DNA of 61,111 nt from Brevundimonas diminuta 470-4 (GCA_000318405.1 KB291730.1:1-61111); one strand, 5' to 3'. Shown: positions 48,357 to 59,314, counted from the first letter of the stretch. Numbers and translations are program-made. Notes: generated from the letters alone by a model not told the origin.

Positions 48357-48551
48357 ATGAGCACTGACGACGATCACGCGCCCGCCGCCGCAACCGACGC
48401 CGTTCCCGGCGAGACGCCCGTTCAGAGGGCTTTGCGGCTCAAGAAGGCGGCGATCGACGCTCGGCCCAAGCCGCCGCGCGGCGGACGCTTCCAGCGCGAA
48501 CAGGCGGCTCGCATCAAGAGCGGCGCCGCTCGTCCCTGGATGAGCAAGTAG
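48357..48551 (+). CDS. Small basic conserved protein
   Basis: The 64-residue protein has an acidic, Ala-rich N-terminus and a basic, conserved-looking end (RALRLKKAAIDARPKPPRGG then FQREQAARIKSGAARPWMSK). Short proteins ending in the same way are frequent in Caulobacterales and Sphingomonadales. It has no membrane segment; RNA or protein binding is a guess. Start ATG 48357. Confidence 0.7.
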   Translation: MSTDDDHAPAAATDAVPGETPVQRALRLKKAAIDARPKPPRGGRFQREQAARIKSGAARPWMSK

Positions 48552-48590
48552 CCAGACCGGGCCCTTGGCTTGATTAGGTCGTCTGTCGAT

Positions 48591-48935
48591 ATGACGATGT
48601 TCGCCTTGTTCCTGGCTTGCGCTTTCTTGGCCGTGCTGGCGGCCATGTCCTGGCGCGCTGCGAGAGGCCTGACGCGCGAGATGCGGCTGCCGATGCAGTG
48701 GGGCTTTGACGGGCGGCCCATATGGCGTGCGCCTCGTGACGTCGCCTTGAGCTTCACGCCTGTTCTCGCGGCCTTGACCTTGCTCCCTACGGCGATGGCG
48801 AGCCTGTTGGGGCCGCTGGAGAACGCGGACGCGCGGCGTTACTTCGGCGTCCTGATCGTCATGGGGCTGGCCTGGATCGGCGCTCACGCTCTGCACCTCA
48901 GGCTGGTGCGTGGCTGGCTCGCACGGCAGGGCTAA
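48591..48935 (+). CDS. Small membrane protein with DUF1648-like segment
   Basis: The 114-residue protein has three hydrophobic segments. The part RLPMQWGFDGRPIWRAPRDVA resembles the DUF1648 region found in SdpI-type immunity proteins, where LPxHW-x-x-x-G is conserved; that likeness is weak. Start ATG 48591; a TTG at 48570 is possible. Its stop overlaps the stop of the convergent GNAT gene. Confidence 0.62.
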   Translation: MTMFALFLACAFLAVLAAMSWRAARGLTREMRLPMQWGFDGRPIWRAPRDVALSFTPVLAALTLLPTAMASLLGPLENADARRYFGVLIVMGLAWIGAHALHLRLVRGWLARQG

Positions 48936-49438
48936 AGCGTCAGCTTCATGGCGACGCGGTCGTTCAGGCCGTGGGCGGCCTCTGCGGCCAGAATCTCGCG
49001 CAGATAGGCGGGCGTTTCTGCAAACGTCAGCGCCGCATAGCCCAAGCGCGCATAGAAGGGCGCATTCCACGGAACGGTGCTGAAGGTGGTCAGGGCCACG
49101 GCCTGTTTGGCGCGGACCTTGGCTTCCTGTCGCACGGCCGCCATCAGCGCCCGCCCAGCGCCGCGCCCCTGATGTTCAGCAGCGACGGACAGCTCAAGGA
49201 TATGCAGGTCCGCGTCCGTCTCGGCGGCGATTAGGAAACCGATCGGCTGGTCGGCCGCATCGATCGCGACCCAGGACAGGCTCTGCGCGACGGCCGTGCG
49301 GTGAACGTCCGGTCCGGCGGTGCGGTCGTCGGCGGTCCAGGCCAGATCAGGCAGGGTGCAGAACAGCGTCGCCGCCGACCGCTCCACAGCGTCCAGACGG
49401 CCGATGTCCGCCTCACACGTCGGGCGGACCCGGATCAA
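48932..49438 (-). CDS. GNAT family N-acetyltransferase
   Basis: The 168-residue protein has the GNAT fold: [16 protein letters not shown] at the start, the central strand [27 protein letters not shown] with the acetyl-CoA loop Q-G-R-G-A-G, and [15 protein letters not shown] segment ([14 protein letters not shown]). Translation must start at TTG 49438, which overlaps the bioB stop (TTGA), so it is coupled to bioB. The substrate is unknown. Confidence 0.85.
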   Translation of the reverse strand: MIRVRPTCEADIGRLDAVERSAATLFCTLPDLAWTADDRTAGPDVHRTAVAQSLSWVAIDAADQPIGFLIAAETDADLHILELSVAAEHQGRGAGRALMAAVRQEAKVRAKQAVALTTFSTVPWNAPFYARLGYAALTFAETPAYLREILAAEAAHGLNDRVAMKLTL

Positions 49439-50451
49439 TGGGCGTCGCAACCCTTTGCGGGCATGGGCTTCAGGTCCAGCAGGGCGAACAGCCTGGCGTC
49501 GTCGTCCTCCTCCGGGTTCGGCGTGGTCAGCAGCTTGCCGCCGACGAAGATGGAGTTGGCGCCGGCCAGGAAGCACAGGGCCTGCATTTCCGGCGTCATG
49601 CCTTCGCGACCGGCCGACAGGCGGACCATCGACTTGGGGCAGACCAGACGGGCGACGGCGACGGTGCGGACGAACTCGATCGGGTCGATCTCGCCTTCCT
49701 TCAGCACCCGCTCGCCCAGCGGCGTGCCGCCGACGGGGACCAGGGCGTTGACCGGCAGGCTGTCGGGGTGGACGGGCAGGGTGGCCAGCGCATGCAGCAG
49801 GCCGGCGCGGTCGCGGCGCTTCTCGCCCATGCCGACGATGCCGCCGCAGCAGGTGTTCATGCCCGCGTCGCGAACGTGCTGCAGCGTCTCAAGCCGGTCC
49901 TGATAGGAGCGGGTGGTCACCACCTCGGCGTAATACTCAGGCCCGGTGTCGAGGTTGTGGTTGTAGTAGTCGAGGCCCGCGTCCTTCAGCTGTTTCGCCT
50001 GATCGGCGTTCAGCATCCCCAGGGTGGCGCAGGTCTCCAGACCCAGCGCCTTCACGCCCGAGATCATGGCCGCCAGCTTGGGCGTGTCGCGGTCCTTCAG
50101 TTCGCGCCAGGCGGCGCCCATGCAGAAGCGGCTGGCCCCGCCAGCCTTGGCCGCCATGGCCTCGGCGATGACGGCGGTCGGCTCCATCAGCTTTTCGGCC
50201 TTCAGCCCGGTCTTGAAGCTGGCCGATTGGGAGCAGTAGCCGCAGTTTTCGGCGCAGCCGCCGGTTTTGACCGACAGCAGCTGGGATTTCTGCACCTCGC
50301 TCGGGTCGAAGGTGCGGCGGTGCACGGTCGCAGCTTCGAACACCAACTCCATGAAGGGGCGGGCGAACAGGGCTTCGACCTCCTCCAGCGTCCAGTCGTG
50401 ACGGGGGATCGAGAGATCGCGGGCGGGTCGGATCGAAGCGTCGTCAGCCAT
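49435..50451 (-). CDS. bioB: Biotin synthase
   Basis: The radical-SAM enzyme inserts sulfur into dethiobiotin. The 338-residue protein has the CxxxCxxC cluster motif C66, C70, C73 ([14 protein letters not shown]), the auxiliary-cluster residues in the barrel (C103-type [32 protein letters not shown]) and a C-terminal extension. No other bio genes are nearby. It is coupled to the GNAT gene by the TTGA overlap. Confidence 0.96.
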   Translation of the reverse strand: MADDASIRPARDLSIPRHDWTLEEVEALFARPFMELVFEAATVHRRTFDPSEVQKSQLLSVKTGGCAENCGYCSQSASFKTGLKAEKLMEPTAVIAEAMAAKAGGASRFCMGAAWRELKDRDTPKLAAMISGVKALGLETCATLGMLNADQAKQLKDAGLDYYNHNLDTGPEYYAEVVTTRSYQDRLETLQHVRDAGMNTCCGGIVGMGEKRRDRAGLLHALATLPVHPDSLPVNALVPVGGTPLGERVLKEGEIDPIEFVRTVAVARLVCPKSMVRLSAGREGMTPEMQALCFLAGANSIFVGGKLLTTPNPEEDDDARLFALLDLKPMPAKGCDAH

Positions 50452-50526
50452 GGGGCGACGGCTTAAACGACTTGCGGCCGATCCGCCAAGCCTGTCTTGG
50501 CCGCACGCTGTTGCTCGAGCCGCCGG

Positions 50527-52011
50527 TCAGGCGACCAGACGCGGCCCCGCCGCGCCGGCGACCGGCCGGTCGAGGCGGAAGCGGCCGACCTGCTGGTTCA
50601 GGCTGACGGCCTCGTTGGCCAGCTGGCGGGCGGCGGCGGTGGCCTCTTCGGTCATGGCGGCGTTCTGCTGGGTGATGTCGTCCATCTCGCCCATGGCGCG
50701 ACGGACGCGGGCCAGGCCGTCGGACTGTTCCTGCGCCGAGCCGGCGATGCCGCCCGCCAGGCCGTCGACGGCCGTGACCTTGGCGCCGATGCGCTCCAGC
50801 GCAGCGCCGGTGCGCTCGACCAGATCGACGCCGCGCGCCACCTGGGCCGAGGAGGTTGCGATCAGCGCGCGGATCTCGCCGGACGCCTCGGACGAGCGCT
50901 GGGCCAGGGCGCGCACTTCCTGGGCCACCACGGCGAAGCCGCGTCCGGCGTCGCCGGCGCGCGCGGCCTCGACCCCGGCGTTCAGGGCCAGAAGATTGGT
51001 CTGGAAGGCGATCTCGTCGATCAGGCTGGTGAAGCTGGCGATGCCGGTCGAGGATTCGGCGATGGCGTGGATGGCCGAAACGGCGTCGCCGACCACCTGG
51101 ACCGTGTCCTCGACCTCGGTGCGGGCGGCGGCCAGGGCCTCGGCGGTCTGGCGCGCGCCGTCGGCGGTCGAGGCGACCTGACGGGCGATGGCGTCGGCCT
51201 CGTTGACGGTGCGTTCAAGGTTGGCGGCCTGACGCTCGGTGCGGGTGGCCAGATCTTCCGAGGCGATGGCCAGCTGGCTGGACCCGGCGCTCAGGCTCTC
51301 GACGCTGTCCGCCACCGCGCGGACCGCGGTGCGCAGGGCGCGCGTCGCGGCATGGAAGTCGTTCTGCAAAGAGCGGTATTCCTCGGGGAAGACGTCCGGC
51401 AGCGTCACCGACAGGTCGTTGTCCGCCAGGCTGTGCAGGGCGGCGCCCAGGGCGCGGACGACCTCGGCCTGACGGGCCTCGGCGGCGGCCTGTTCGGCCT
51501 GAACGCGATCGCGTTCTTCCTGCAGGGCGTCAAGGTAGATGGAGATGGCCAGGTCCATGTCCAGCAGGACTCGCTGGTTCAGCTCGGCCAGGGCCTCGGC
51601 GGTGACGCGGTCGTGCGCGCGGCGGTTGGCGAACAGCTTCTTGGGGCGCTCGACGACGGCGCGGGTCAGATGCGCCAGGATGACGCTGTAACCGCCGATG
51701 TACCAGCGCGGCTCCAGACCGATGCGGGCGTGAACCCGGCCGATGGTGCGGACCGAGGCGGCGTAGTCGTCGTCGGCCCGGCCGTCGATGATGGCGTCCC
51801 AGTGGCGCTGCTGGGCGTTGCTGGCGGCGCTGATATGGCCCTCGTTCTGGAAGAAACGATGCGTCTCCGGCTCGGCGCGCACCTTGTCGTAGAAGGCGGC
51901 CAGGGCCACAGGCACGGCCTGACGCAGCAGGGGGGATATGGCGCTGTACCCTGCCGTCGGCCGACCCAGACCCATGAAATTCATGCGACGGTCGATTTCG
52001 TGAGAAGCCAT
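50527..52011 (-). CDS. Globin-coupled methyl-accepting chemotaxis protein
   Basis: The 494-residue protein has an N-terminal protoglobin sensor (about residues 15-170) with the proximal haem His94 ([18 protein letters not shown]), a linker helix, and an MCP signalling domain. The tip is [45 protein letters not shown]. No membrane segment is present, so it is a soluble oxygen (or other gas) receptor of the HemAT class. There is no clear CheB/CheR docking pentapeptide at the end. Start ATG 52011; upstream codons are shadow. It diverges from ahcY. Confidence 0.93.
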   Translation of the reverse strand: MASHEIDRRMNFMGLGRPTAGYSAISPLLRQAVPVALAAFYDKVRAEPETHRFFQNEGHISAASNAQQRHWDAIIDGRADDDYAASVRTIGRVHARIGLEPRWYIGGYSVILAHLTRAVVERPKKLFANRRAHDRVTAEALAELNQRVLLDMDLAISIYLDALQEERDRVQAEQAAAEARQAEVVRALGAALHSLADNDLSVTLPDVFPEEYRSLQNDFHAATRALRTAVRAVADSVESLSAGSSQLAIASEDLATRTERQAANLERTVNEADAIARQVASTADGARQTAEALAAARTEVEDTVQVVGDAVSAIHAIAESSTGIASFTSLIDEIAFQTNLLALNAGVEAARAGDAGRGFAVVAQEVRALAQRSSEASGEIRALIATSSAQVARGVDLVERTGAALERIGAKVTAVDGLAGGIAGSAQEQSDGLARVRRAMGEMDDITQQNAAMTEEATAAARQLANEAVSLNQQVGRFRLDRPVAGAAGPRLVA

Positions 52012-52135
52012 GGCGCAGTACTCGTTTGAACGCAGGGCGGGGGAGAGCCCTATAACCCTTGTACGAAAGTGGGTATTCTTCCCGTTACGCTTCGATTGCG
52101 TAGATTTCCTTAACGGCGCGCGGGCGGGGGATGTC

Positions 52136-52155
52136 ATATAAAGACATCCTTATGT
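52136..52155. promoter_or_regulatory. SahR-type operator candidate upstream of ahcY
   Basis: ATATAAAGACATCCTTATGT is an imperfect palindrome (seven of ten positions pair). It resembles the ATATAAAGATATCTTTATAT motif known for ArsR-family, S-adenosylhomocysteine-responsive regulators in Alphaproteobacteria. It lies 5 bp before the ahcY -35 box, so SAH-relieved repression is plausible. A matching regulator gene is not in the window. Confidence 0.55.
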
Positions 52156-52160
52156 CTTGA

Positions 52161-52196
52161 TTGCTCCCGCCGTCGGGCCGCGCTATAGCGACGGCG
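52161..52196 (+). promoter_or_regulatory. Candidate ahcY promoter
   Basis: TTGCTCC (52161-52167) is followed after 14 bp by GCTATAGC (52182-52189). The -10 lies in a hairpin-capable stretch, CGCCGTCG (52168-52175) with CGACGGCG (52189-52196). About 30 bases of leader remain before the start codon. Confidence 0.5.
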
Positions 52197-52228
52197 ATCC
52201 CCCGATAGTGGCCGAAAGACATTTCAGC

Positions 52229-53620
<1,392 letters not shown>

Positions 53621-53639
53621 GGACCGGCTTCAGGTCTGA

Positions 53640-53677
53640 AAACAGAACCCCGCGCTGACGACAGCGCGGGGTTTTGT
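53640..53677. terminator. Bidirectional terminator after ahcY
   Basis: AACCCCGCGCT (53646-53656) pairs perfectly with AGCGCGGGGTT (53663-53673), with a T-run on the plus strand and A-rich bases on the other side. It serves ahcY and the convergent gene. Confidence 0.88.
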
Positions 53678-53680
53678 TTG

Positions 53681-54805
53681 TCACGCGGCGATATCGCGCG
53701 GATCGAACTCGTCCGGCCCGCGCCCCATCAGGCCGGTCTCGAAGTCCATGAAGATGTCGATCAGTTCGTCCACCCCGACCGGCGGCGCCTTGGGATTGAA
53801 CCGGAAACGCCAGAAGCTGACGATGTGCTGCACCGCCCCCAACTGGTCGCCCAGCCGGGTGAACAGGGTCGGCGCCTCCAGCAGGAAATCCCGGAACGCT
53901 GTCGGATTGCCCTCGCGCGTCAGGGCCGCATAGGCGTCGTCGTAATAGCGCAGCGTGCGGCTGACCTCGTCGCAGGTCTTCATGATCCGCGCGCGCAGGA
54001 CGCCGCGTCCGCGCTGAATGTATTCGGCGGCGGCCCGGTCGCTGGGGCCGACGGCCTGCACCGTCACCACCTCGTCGGCGACGTTGACGATATCGGCCAT
54101 CAGGCTGCTGAGCGCCCATTTGTAATAGAGGAAGCCCTTCCAGCAGAAGACGCCCTCCTGATACTGCTCGGGCTCCAGCTTCAGCGTCAGGCGCAGGGCC
54201 TCCAGCCGGTCGCCGGGCGCGTTGGACAGGATCTTGGCCGCCATCCGCGCGGTTGAGCCTGCGGCGACCACGCCGTCGCCGACGCTGAGGGTGACGAGAG
54301 GCTCGATCTCGCTCTGGACGAACTCCAGCATCCGCTCCAGGTCGGCCTCGCTGAGGGCGAAATAACAGGCCGCCGCATCCACGCTGCCCCGCCGAAGCTG
54401 CTCGCGCAGCAGGAAGGGGTCCAGCGACGGCAGCCGGTCCATCAGCCGCAGGGGCTTGAGGTCCGGATGATCGGCGTCGACGCCGAAGGCTTCGTGCATG
54501 GCGCGTTCGAAGCCGATCTGATTGACGAAGATGAAGCGGCCGCCGGTCTTCAGGTCGGTGCTGTCGATCGGCACCACGATCTTGGTCGCCACCTGGCGAC
54601 GGCCCGGAAAGGCGTCGGTCTCATTGCGGCGCAGGCGGTGCTTGATGATCAGGGCGCGGTTCAGCGCCGGCGTGCGGAACATCGGCCGCTCGGCCCAGTC
54701 CTCGGTGTCGCCGTGTTCGTCATAGACCTTGAGCAGGTTCAGCACCCGCGCCGTCGAGGCGGTGCGACGCAGGTGTTCAAGATTGCGGATGGCGCGGTCG
54801 GTCAT
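53681..54805 (-). CDS. Conserved-looking helical protein of unknown function
   Basis: The 374-residue protein starts at ATG 54805 (MTDRAIRNLEHLRRTAS). It is almost wholly alpha-helical by composition and has no signal peptide or membrane span. Notable stretches are DSTDLKTGGRFIFVNQIGFER, EQYQEGVFCWKGFLYYKWALS and RARIMKTCDEVSRTLRYYDDAYAAL. Asp/Arg pairs are frequent. I do not recognise a family; it may be a cytosolic regulatory or scaffold protein. It has normal high-GC codon use, so it appears long resident. It is convergent with ahcY. Confidence 0.75.
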   Translation of the reverse strand: MTDRAIRNLEHLRRTASTARVLNLLKVYDEHGDTEDWAERPMFRTPALNRALIIKHRLRRNETDAFPGRRQVATKIVVPIDSTDLKTGGRFIFVNQIGFERAMHEAFGVDADHPDLKPLRLMDRLPSLDPFLLREQLRRGSVDAAACYFALSEADLERMLEFVQSEIEPLVTLSVGDGVVAAGSTARMAAKILSNAPGDRLEALRLTLKLEPEQYQEGVFCWKGFLYYKWALSSLMADIVNVADEVVTVQAVGPSDRAAAEYIQRGRGVLRARIMKTCDEVSRTLRYYDDAYAALTREGNPTAFRDFLLEAPTLFTRLGDQLGAVQHIVSFWRFRFNPKAPPVGVDELIDIFMDFETGLMGRGPDEFDPRDIAA

Positions 54806-54854
54806 GGCGACATCGTGCCCGCCAAAGGTGACCAACGGCTTAGTTTGGAGCGCG

Positions 54855-54887
54855 AAAAAAAGGGCCGCTTCCAGCAGGAGGCGGCCC
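54855..54887 (-). terminator. Terminator of the piuC gene
   Basis: On the minus strand an 11-bp stem (54877-54887 with 54862-54872, AGCA at the loop on the plus strand) runs into seven Us (plus-strand A-run 54855-54861). Confidence 0.9.
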
Positions 54888-54915
54888 GGTCAGTCGGGGA
54901 GGAAAGGAGAAGCGC

Positions 54916-55599
54916 TCAGCACTCGGCCCAGCGACGCAGCAGATTGTGATAGACGCCGGTCAGCTTGATGACCTGGGGATCGTCGTTGCCGATGACCGGC
55001 ACAAGGGCCTGGATGGCCGTGTCCAGGTCATAGAGGGTGCGACGCGCCGCCTCGTCACGCACCATGCTCTGGGTCCAGAAGAAGGACGCCACGCGGACGC
55101 CTCGGGTCACCGGCGTCACAAGGTGCTCGCTGGATGCCGGATAAAGGATCAGGTCGCCGGCGGGCAGCTTGACCCGCTGTTCGCCGAAGGTGTCCTGAAT
55201 GACCAGCTCGCCGCCCTCGTATTCGTCCGGGTCCGACAGGAAAAGCGTCGAGGACAGGTCGCTGCGGATGCGGAAATCGCTTCCGCGCAGAATGCGGATG
55301 GAGTTGTCGATGTGGAGGCCGAACGACTGCTCGCCCTGGTAGCGGTTGAACAGCGGCGGAAAGACCTTGAGCGGCAGGGCCGCCGAGACGAACTGCGGCG
55401 AGGCGCCGAGCGCATCCAGGATGACGGCGCCCAATTGTTTGGCGAGCGGCGATCCCTCGGGAAGCTGGGGGTTGTTCTTCGCCAGAGCGGACTGCGCGCC
55501 GGAGGTCTGGTTGCCGTCCGTCCAGTCGGCGGCGTCCATCAGGGTGCGAAACTGCTGGACCTGCTCGCGGTTCAGGACATTCGGGATGTGCACCAACAT
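54916..55599 (-). CDS. piuC: Fe2+-dependent dioxygenase, PKHD-type hydroxylase PiuC/YbiX
   Basis: The 227-residue 2-oxoglutarate/Fe(II) oxygenase has the metal triad H96-x-D98 (GLHIDNSIR) and H159 (SSEHLVTPV), and R169 for 2-oxoglutarate ([10 protein letters not shown]). PiuC/YbiX proteins are regularly linked to catecholate siderophore receptors and are iron-regulated. Here it lies 119 bp after such a receptor on the same strand. Start ATG 55599 (MLVHIPNVL); upstream frame is not conserved. Substrate unknown. Confidence 0.92.
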   Translation of the reverse strand: MLVHIPNVLNREQVQQFRTLMDAADWTDGNQTSGAQSALAKNNPQLPEGSPLAKQLGAVILDALGASPQFVSAALPLKVFPPLFNRYQGEQSFGLHIDNSIRILRGSDFRIRSDLSSTLFLSDPDEYEGGELVIQDTFGEQRVKLPAGDLILYPASSEHLVTPVTRGVRVASFFWTQSMVRDEAARRTLYDLDTAIQALVPVIGNDDPQVIKLTGVYHNLLRRWAEC

Positions 55600-55628
55600 G
55601 GCCGGGTCTCCGTGCGGCGTGAGGCGTA

Positions 55629-55707
55629 GGGGGCAGGTCTGCGCCCCCTCATATTCGCAGGAGCGCGCTAATGGAAAACCTCGCCCTCGCAAAAGGACGA
55701 GGTTTCC
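55629..55707 (-). other. Two hairpins between the siderophore receptor and piuC
   Basis: GGAAAACCTCG (55673-55683) pairs with CGAGGTTTCC (55698-55707), and GGGGGC (55629-55634) pairs with GCCCCC (55643-55648). No T-run follows on the minus strand. They may set different mRNA levels for the two genes of the presumed operon. Confidence 0.5.
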
Positions 55708-55718
55708 AGCGAACCGCC

Positions 55719-57836
55719 TTAGAAGTTGAAGTTCAGCGACACGAAGCCGGAGCGGCCGGGGCCGACGTTGGCGAAGAGGCCGACGTGCGAGCCTTCGTAG
55801 ATCGTCTCATCCGTCAGGTTCTGGATATTGATGCGCACATTGACGTTCTGGTCGATCTCATAGGACCCCATGAGATCGTAGCGCCAGTAGGCCGGGACCC
55901 CCAGGGTGTTGGCGTCGTTCATCCAGCGATCCGACATATAGGTGGCGCCGCCGCCCACGGTGAATTTCTGGATCGTATAGGTGCTCCAGATGCTGAAGCT
56001 GTTCTGGGCGATGAACTTCAGGCGCTTGCCGTCGTTGGAGCCTGCGCCGTCGTCCAGCATTTTCGGATCGAGGTAGGTGTAGCCGCCGTAGACCGCCCAG
56101 GCGTCCGTCACATTGCCGGAGAAGCCCAGTTCAACACCGCGCGTGCGGTTGTTGCCGATGAGGGCGACCTCGCCCGTGACCGGGTCGGTGGCGCGCTGGT
56201 TGGTCTTTTCGGTCTCGAAGATCGCCCCGGTCAGCGACAGGCGGTTGTTGAACACCTCCCACTTCGTGCCCAGTTCGAAGCTGCGGTTTTCTTCCGGGTC
56301 CAGGTTCGGACGCGAGCCGCCCAGGCCGCCGCCCGCCGAGCCGTCGGCGCCGCCGGACTGGCCTGCCGTCTCTCCGGAGGGATTGGATGAGGTGCCGTAC
56401 GACAGATAGATGCTGCCGTTGGAGCGCGGCTTGTAGACGAGACCCGCCTGGTAGTTCCAGAATTTCGAGCGGTTGGCCACGGTTCCGTCCGTGACGTCAT
56501 AGTCATCGTAGCGCAGGCCCAGATTCAGGGACCACTTGTCGTTGAAGTCGGTCGTGTTGAAGACGTAAACGGCCTGGGTGCGGGTCCGATTGCTCAGATC
56601 GTTGTAATCGTCGCTGAAGTCCTTGAGCGTGGGGCCGCGGTAGACCGGATTGTTGGCGTCAGGGTTCTGCAGATCGGTGCGCCCGACGGCGAACAGGGCG
56701 GCGGCCGGGATCGCGCCGGTCAGCAGCTTCTCTTCAGAGAAGTCCAGGCCGGCCACGAACTGGTTGCGCGTGCCCGCCAGATCGAAGCCGCCACGCAGAG
56801 CCGACTGGTTGGCCCTGGTTTCGCTGCGACGATTGCCGGTGCGGACATCGCGGTTCACCTGCCCCGAGGCGGCGTGGATCGTCGGACGCGACATGATGTA
56901 CTGGCTGGTCGATTCCGCCAGGCGGCTGACGTTGGTGAACTGGAACCCGTTCGAGAATTCGTGCTCAAGCGTCAGGGTGCCGATATCGGCGTTGTTGCGG
57001 CGAGCGTCGCGCCCCTTCACGCCGTAGAAGTTGTCGCGACGCACCTTGGCCGGCTGTCCGCTGCCGTCGATCGCGAAGGGATGGCCCAGATCGGGCACGT
57101 CGTTGGCGCGCAGCATATAGTAGCCGAGGTGGATGCTGGTGCTTTCGGCGAGACGATAGGCCAGCGACGGCGCCAAGCCATAGCGGTCGGAGTTGACGTG
57201 GTCGCGGCCCGGAGTGTCCGCCTGATGGCTCATCAGGTTCAGACGCACGGCGAATTTATCCGTCAGCATCCGGTTCAGGTCGAGGGTCGAGCGCATGTAC
57301 TGATCGGTCCCGGCGCCGACCGAGCCGGAGATGAAGTTCTCGGCGCGCGGGCGCTTGCTGACCATGTTGATGCTGCCGCCGGTAGAGCCTCGGCCGCTGT
57401 AGGCGGAGCCGGGGCCCTTGATGATCTCAACCTGTTCGATGTTGAACGCTTCATGCGCGAAGCGGCCCAGATCGCGAACGCCGTCGATGAAGATGTCGGT
57501 GCTGGCTTCATAACCGCGAATGAAGGGGCGATCGCCGACCGGCGTGCCGCCTTCGCCCGAACCCAGCGAAATCCCCGGCGTCGTGCGCAGCACGTCGGCC
57601 AGCGATGCGGCGCCGCGTTGCTCGATCAGTTCACGGCTGATGACGGTCACGCTCTTGGGCGTATCCTTGAGGGGGGCCGTGAACTGCGGTCCGGTGGGCT
57701 CGCCTGCCCGACGTCCGATCACCTCGACCTCGTCCACCTCGGTAATCGCGGAGCCGGCGGTCTGGGATTGCGCCATGGCGGCGCCCGGAACTGCCAAAAG
57801 CAGGGCGGCGGACATGGGGGGCAGGAGGCTGGACAA
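55719..57836 (-). CDS. TonB-dependent siderophore receptor, catecholate type (Fiu/PiuA-like)
   Basis: The 705-residue outer-membrane receptor has a signal peptide ([17 protein letters not shown]), a TonB-box region with [10 protein letters not shown], and a plug (about residues 50-165) with [40 protein letters not shown] and [27 protein letters not shown] 22-strand barrel ends in FVSLNFNF. The plug is of the Fiu/PiuA class that imports ferric catecholates. Start is TTG 57836 behind ggag; ATG 57815 is possible. A Fur-box-like palindrome is 51 bp upstream, and piuC follows. Confidence 0.94.
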   Translation of the reverse strand: MSSLLPPMSAALLLAVPGAAMAQSQTAGSAITEVDEVEVIGRRAGEPTGPQFTAPLKDTPKSVTVISRELIEQRGAASLADVLRTTPGISLGSGEGGTPVGDRPFIRGYEASTDIFIDGVRDLGRFAHEAFNIEQVEIIKGPGSAYSGRGSTGGSINMVSKRPRAENFISGSVGAGTDQYMRSTLDLNRMLTDKFAVRLNLMSHQADTPGRDHVNSDRYGLAPSLAYRLAESTSIHLGYYMLRANDVPDLGHPFAIDGSGQPAKVRRDNFYGVKGRDARRNNADIGTLTLEHEFSNGFQFTNVSRLAESTSQYIMSRPTIHAASGQVNRDVRTGNRRSETRANQSALRGGFDLAGTRNQFVAGLDFSEEKLLTGAIPAAALFAVGRTDLQNPDANNPVYRGPTLKDFSDDYNDLSNRTRTQAVYVFNTTDFNDKWSLNLGLRYDDYDVTDGTVANRSKFWNYQAGLVYKPRSNGSIYLSYGTSSNPSGETAGQSGGADGSAGGGLGGSRPNLDPEENRSFELGTKWEVFNNRLSLTGAIFETEKTNQRATDPVTGEVALIGNNRTRGVELGFSGNVTDAWAVYGGYTYLDPKMLDDGAGSNDGKRLKFIAQNSFSIWSTYTIQKFTVGGGATYMSDRWMNDANTLGVPAYWRYDLMGSYEIDQNVNVRINIQNLTDETIYEGSHVGLFANVGPGRSGFVSLNFNF

Positions 57837-57886
57837 GTGAGAACTCCGACTTTCGGACAGGCGGGCTTTAGGCCCTTTAAAAAATG

Positions 57887-57901
57887 AGAACGCTTCTCAA
57901 C
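57887..57901 (-). promoter_or_regulatory. Fur-box-like palindrome
   Basis: TGAGAA-CGC-TTCTCA is a perfect 15-bp inverted repeat in an A/T-rich stretch upstream of the siderophore receptor. It resembles the GAGAAT/ATTCTC core of bacterial Fur sites, so iron repression of the receptor and piuC is expected. Confidence 0.7.
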
Positions 57902-58006
57902 AGCGTCCGAACTTTCTTGGCAATGGGGGTGTGCGAATAGGTCGCATTTGCGCCGTGCTTCCGACACGACTGGCGCGCAAATGCGCTGGGGCCTAAAGAG
58001 GCGGTC

Positions 58007-58210
58007 ATGGACATCATCGACATCCTGATCCTGATCGCCGTGGCCGCTGTCGCGATCACCCTGGGCCTGGGCCTGTACAACATGCAGCGGGGGGGCGAGG
58101 GCGCAGGCGCTCGGTCCAACACGCTGATGCGCTGGCGTGTGGCCCTGCAGGCGGTGGCGGTGCTGCTGCTGATGGTCGGCATGTGGCTGAAGCGCACGCA
58201 CGCGGGCTGA
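58007..58210 (+). CDS. Twin transmembrane protein (HIG1-like)
   Basis: The 67-residue protein has two membrane helices joined by a loop with LYNMQRGGEGAGARSNTLMRWRV. This arrangement and the RGG...NxLMRWRV pattern match short alphaproteobacterial twin-TM proteins related to the HIG1 domain, which in mitochondria act on respiratory supercomplexes. Function here is not shown. It precedes the cobalamin adenosyltransferase gene by 35 bp. Confidence 0.82.
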   Translation: MDIIDILILIAVAAVAITLGLGLYNMQRGGEGAGARSNTLMRWRVALQAVAVLLLMVGMWLKRTHAG

Positions 58211-58245
58211 TCGGCCGCAGGTTCAATTAAAGGGGAGGGCGCGCC

Positions 58246-58818
58246 ATGGTGACGCTGAACAAGATCTACACCCGCACCGGCGACGCCGGTCAGACCCGGC
58301 TGGCGTCAGGCGCGCCGGTGTCCAAGACCGACCTGCGGGTCGAGGCCTATGGCGCGGTGGACGAACTGAACGCCGTCATCGGCCTGGCGCGCCTGAACAG
58401 CGGCCAGAACGACCGTATCGACGCCATGCTGGGCCGCATCCAGAACGAGCTGTTCGACCTGGGCGCGGATCTGGCCACGCCGCTGGATCCCGCGCCGAAA
58501 TGGGAGGCCCTGCGCATCATCGCCTCTCAGGTCGAGCGTCTGGAAAGCGAAATCGACTGGATGAATGAAAGTCTCAAGCCGCTGGACAGCTTCATCCTGT
58601 CAGGCGGTTCGCCGCTGTCGGCGCACCTGCATCTGGCGCGCACGGTATGCCGCCGGGCCGAGCGCGACGCCGTACGGCTGGTGGAAAGCGGCGAGACGGT
58701 GAATCCGGACGCGGTCCGCTATCTGAACCGCCTGTCGGACCATCTGTTCGTCGCCGCCCGCCGCGCCAACGCCAATGGCGCGGGCGACGTGCTGTGGCGT
58801 CCCGGCGCGACGCGCTGA
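58246..58818 (+). CDS. Cob(I)yrinic acid a,c-diamide/cob(I)alamin adenosyltransferase (PduO type)
   Basis: The 190-residue enzyme adds the adenosyl group to cob(I)alamin. It has the ATP-binding N-terminus NKIYTRTGDAGQTRLASG, VEAYGAVDELNAVIGLARL, and the helical-bundle signature LHLARTVCRRAERDAVRLVE followed by LNRLSDHLFVAARRAN. Start ATG 58246 after ggggagg. Its association with twin-TM and etfBA genes is common in Caulobacterales, as far as I recall. Confidence 0.93.
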   Translation: MVTLNKIYTRTGDAGQTRLASGAPVSKTDLRVEAYGAVDELNAVIGLARLNSGQNDRIDAMLGRIQNELFDLGADLATPLDPAPKWEALRIIASQVERLESEIDWMNESLKPLDSFILSGGSPLSAHLHLARTVCRRAERDAVRLVESGETVNPDAVRYLNRLSDHLFVAARRANANGAGDVLWRPGATR

Positions 58819-58847
58819 GGCTGAGCACAGTCTGAAAAGCAGGGGGC

Positions 58848-59189
58848 TTAGCGCCCCTGAAGCGCCTTGACCCGCTCGCGCTCGGCTTCGGTGGCGGCGG
58901 CGCGGGCGCGTTTGTCGGCGGCGATCTGGTCTTCCAGCTTGACCAGGTCGCGGTTGGCCTCGGCCGAGGCCTCGGCGCGCGTCATGCCTTCGGGCCGTTT
59001 GGTGATGTCGGGAATGTAGACGGGCTGGGCGCAGATGCGCGTCTCCATGTCGTACCAATAGCCCTTGGCCGTACAGCGATCGCCCGGATCGACCCAGAAA
59101 CGCTGCAGGATGAACACCCCCGCCAGCGTCACCGCAAACAGGCTGAAGAAGATAAAGCTGAGGCGACGGATCGTCAGGAAGCGTTTCAT
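58848..59189 (-). CDS. Small single-pass membrane protein, unknown function
   Basis: The 113-residue protein has one N-terminal membrane helix (about residues 11-29). A periplasmic part follows with two Cys (DRCTAKGYWYDMETRICAQP) probably in a disulfide, then a charged helical tail rich in Ala, Glu and Arg. The motif C-x(6)-YD-x(4)-R-x-C recurs in small Caulobacterales proteins that I cannot name. It is divergent from etfB and convergent with the adenosyltransferase gene. Confidence 0.72.
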   Translation of the reverse strand: MKRFLTIRRLSFIFFSLFAVTLAGVFILQRFWVDPGDRCTAKGYWYDMETRICAQPVYIPDITKRPEGMTRAEASAEANRDLVKLEDQIAADKRARAAATEAERERVKALQGR

Positions 59190-59314
59190 GCCGGTCTCAA
59201 TAGATCAAAAATGCGTCCGCGACACGACCGCACTTCACGTAGCGTTACGTTGACACGCCCGTTTCATCGGTCCAATCCCTCGGCCGATATTTCGGTGACC
59301 AAGCGGATAGTCTC

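Noticed and set aside
52157..52228. SAH riboswitch before ahcY
   Set aside because: The leader after the likely transcription start is only about 30 bases, and the hairpins do not form the SAH pseudoknot; a protein operator explains the palindrome better.
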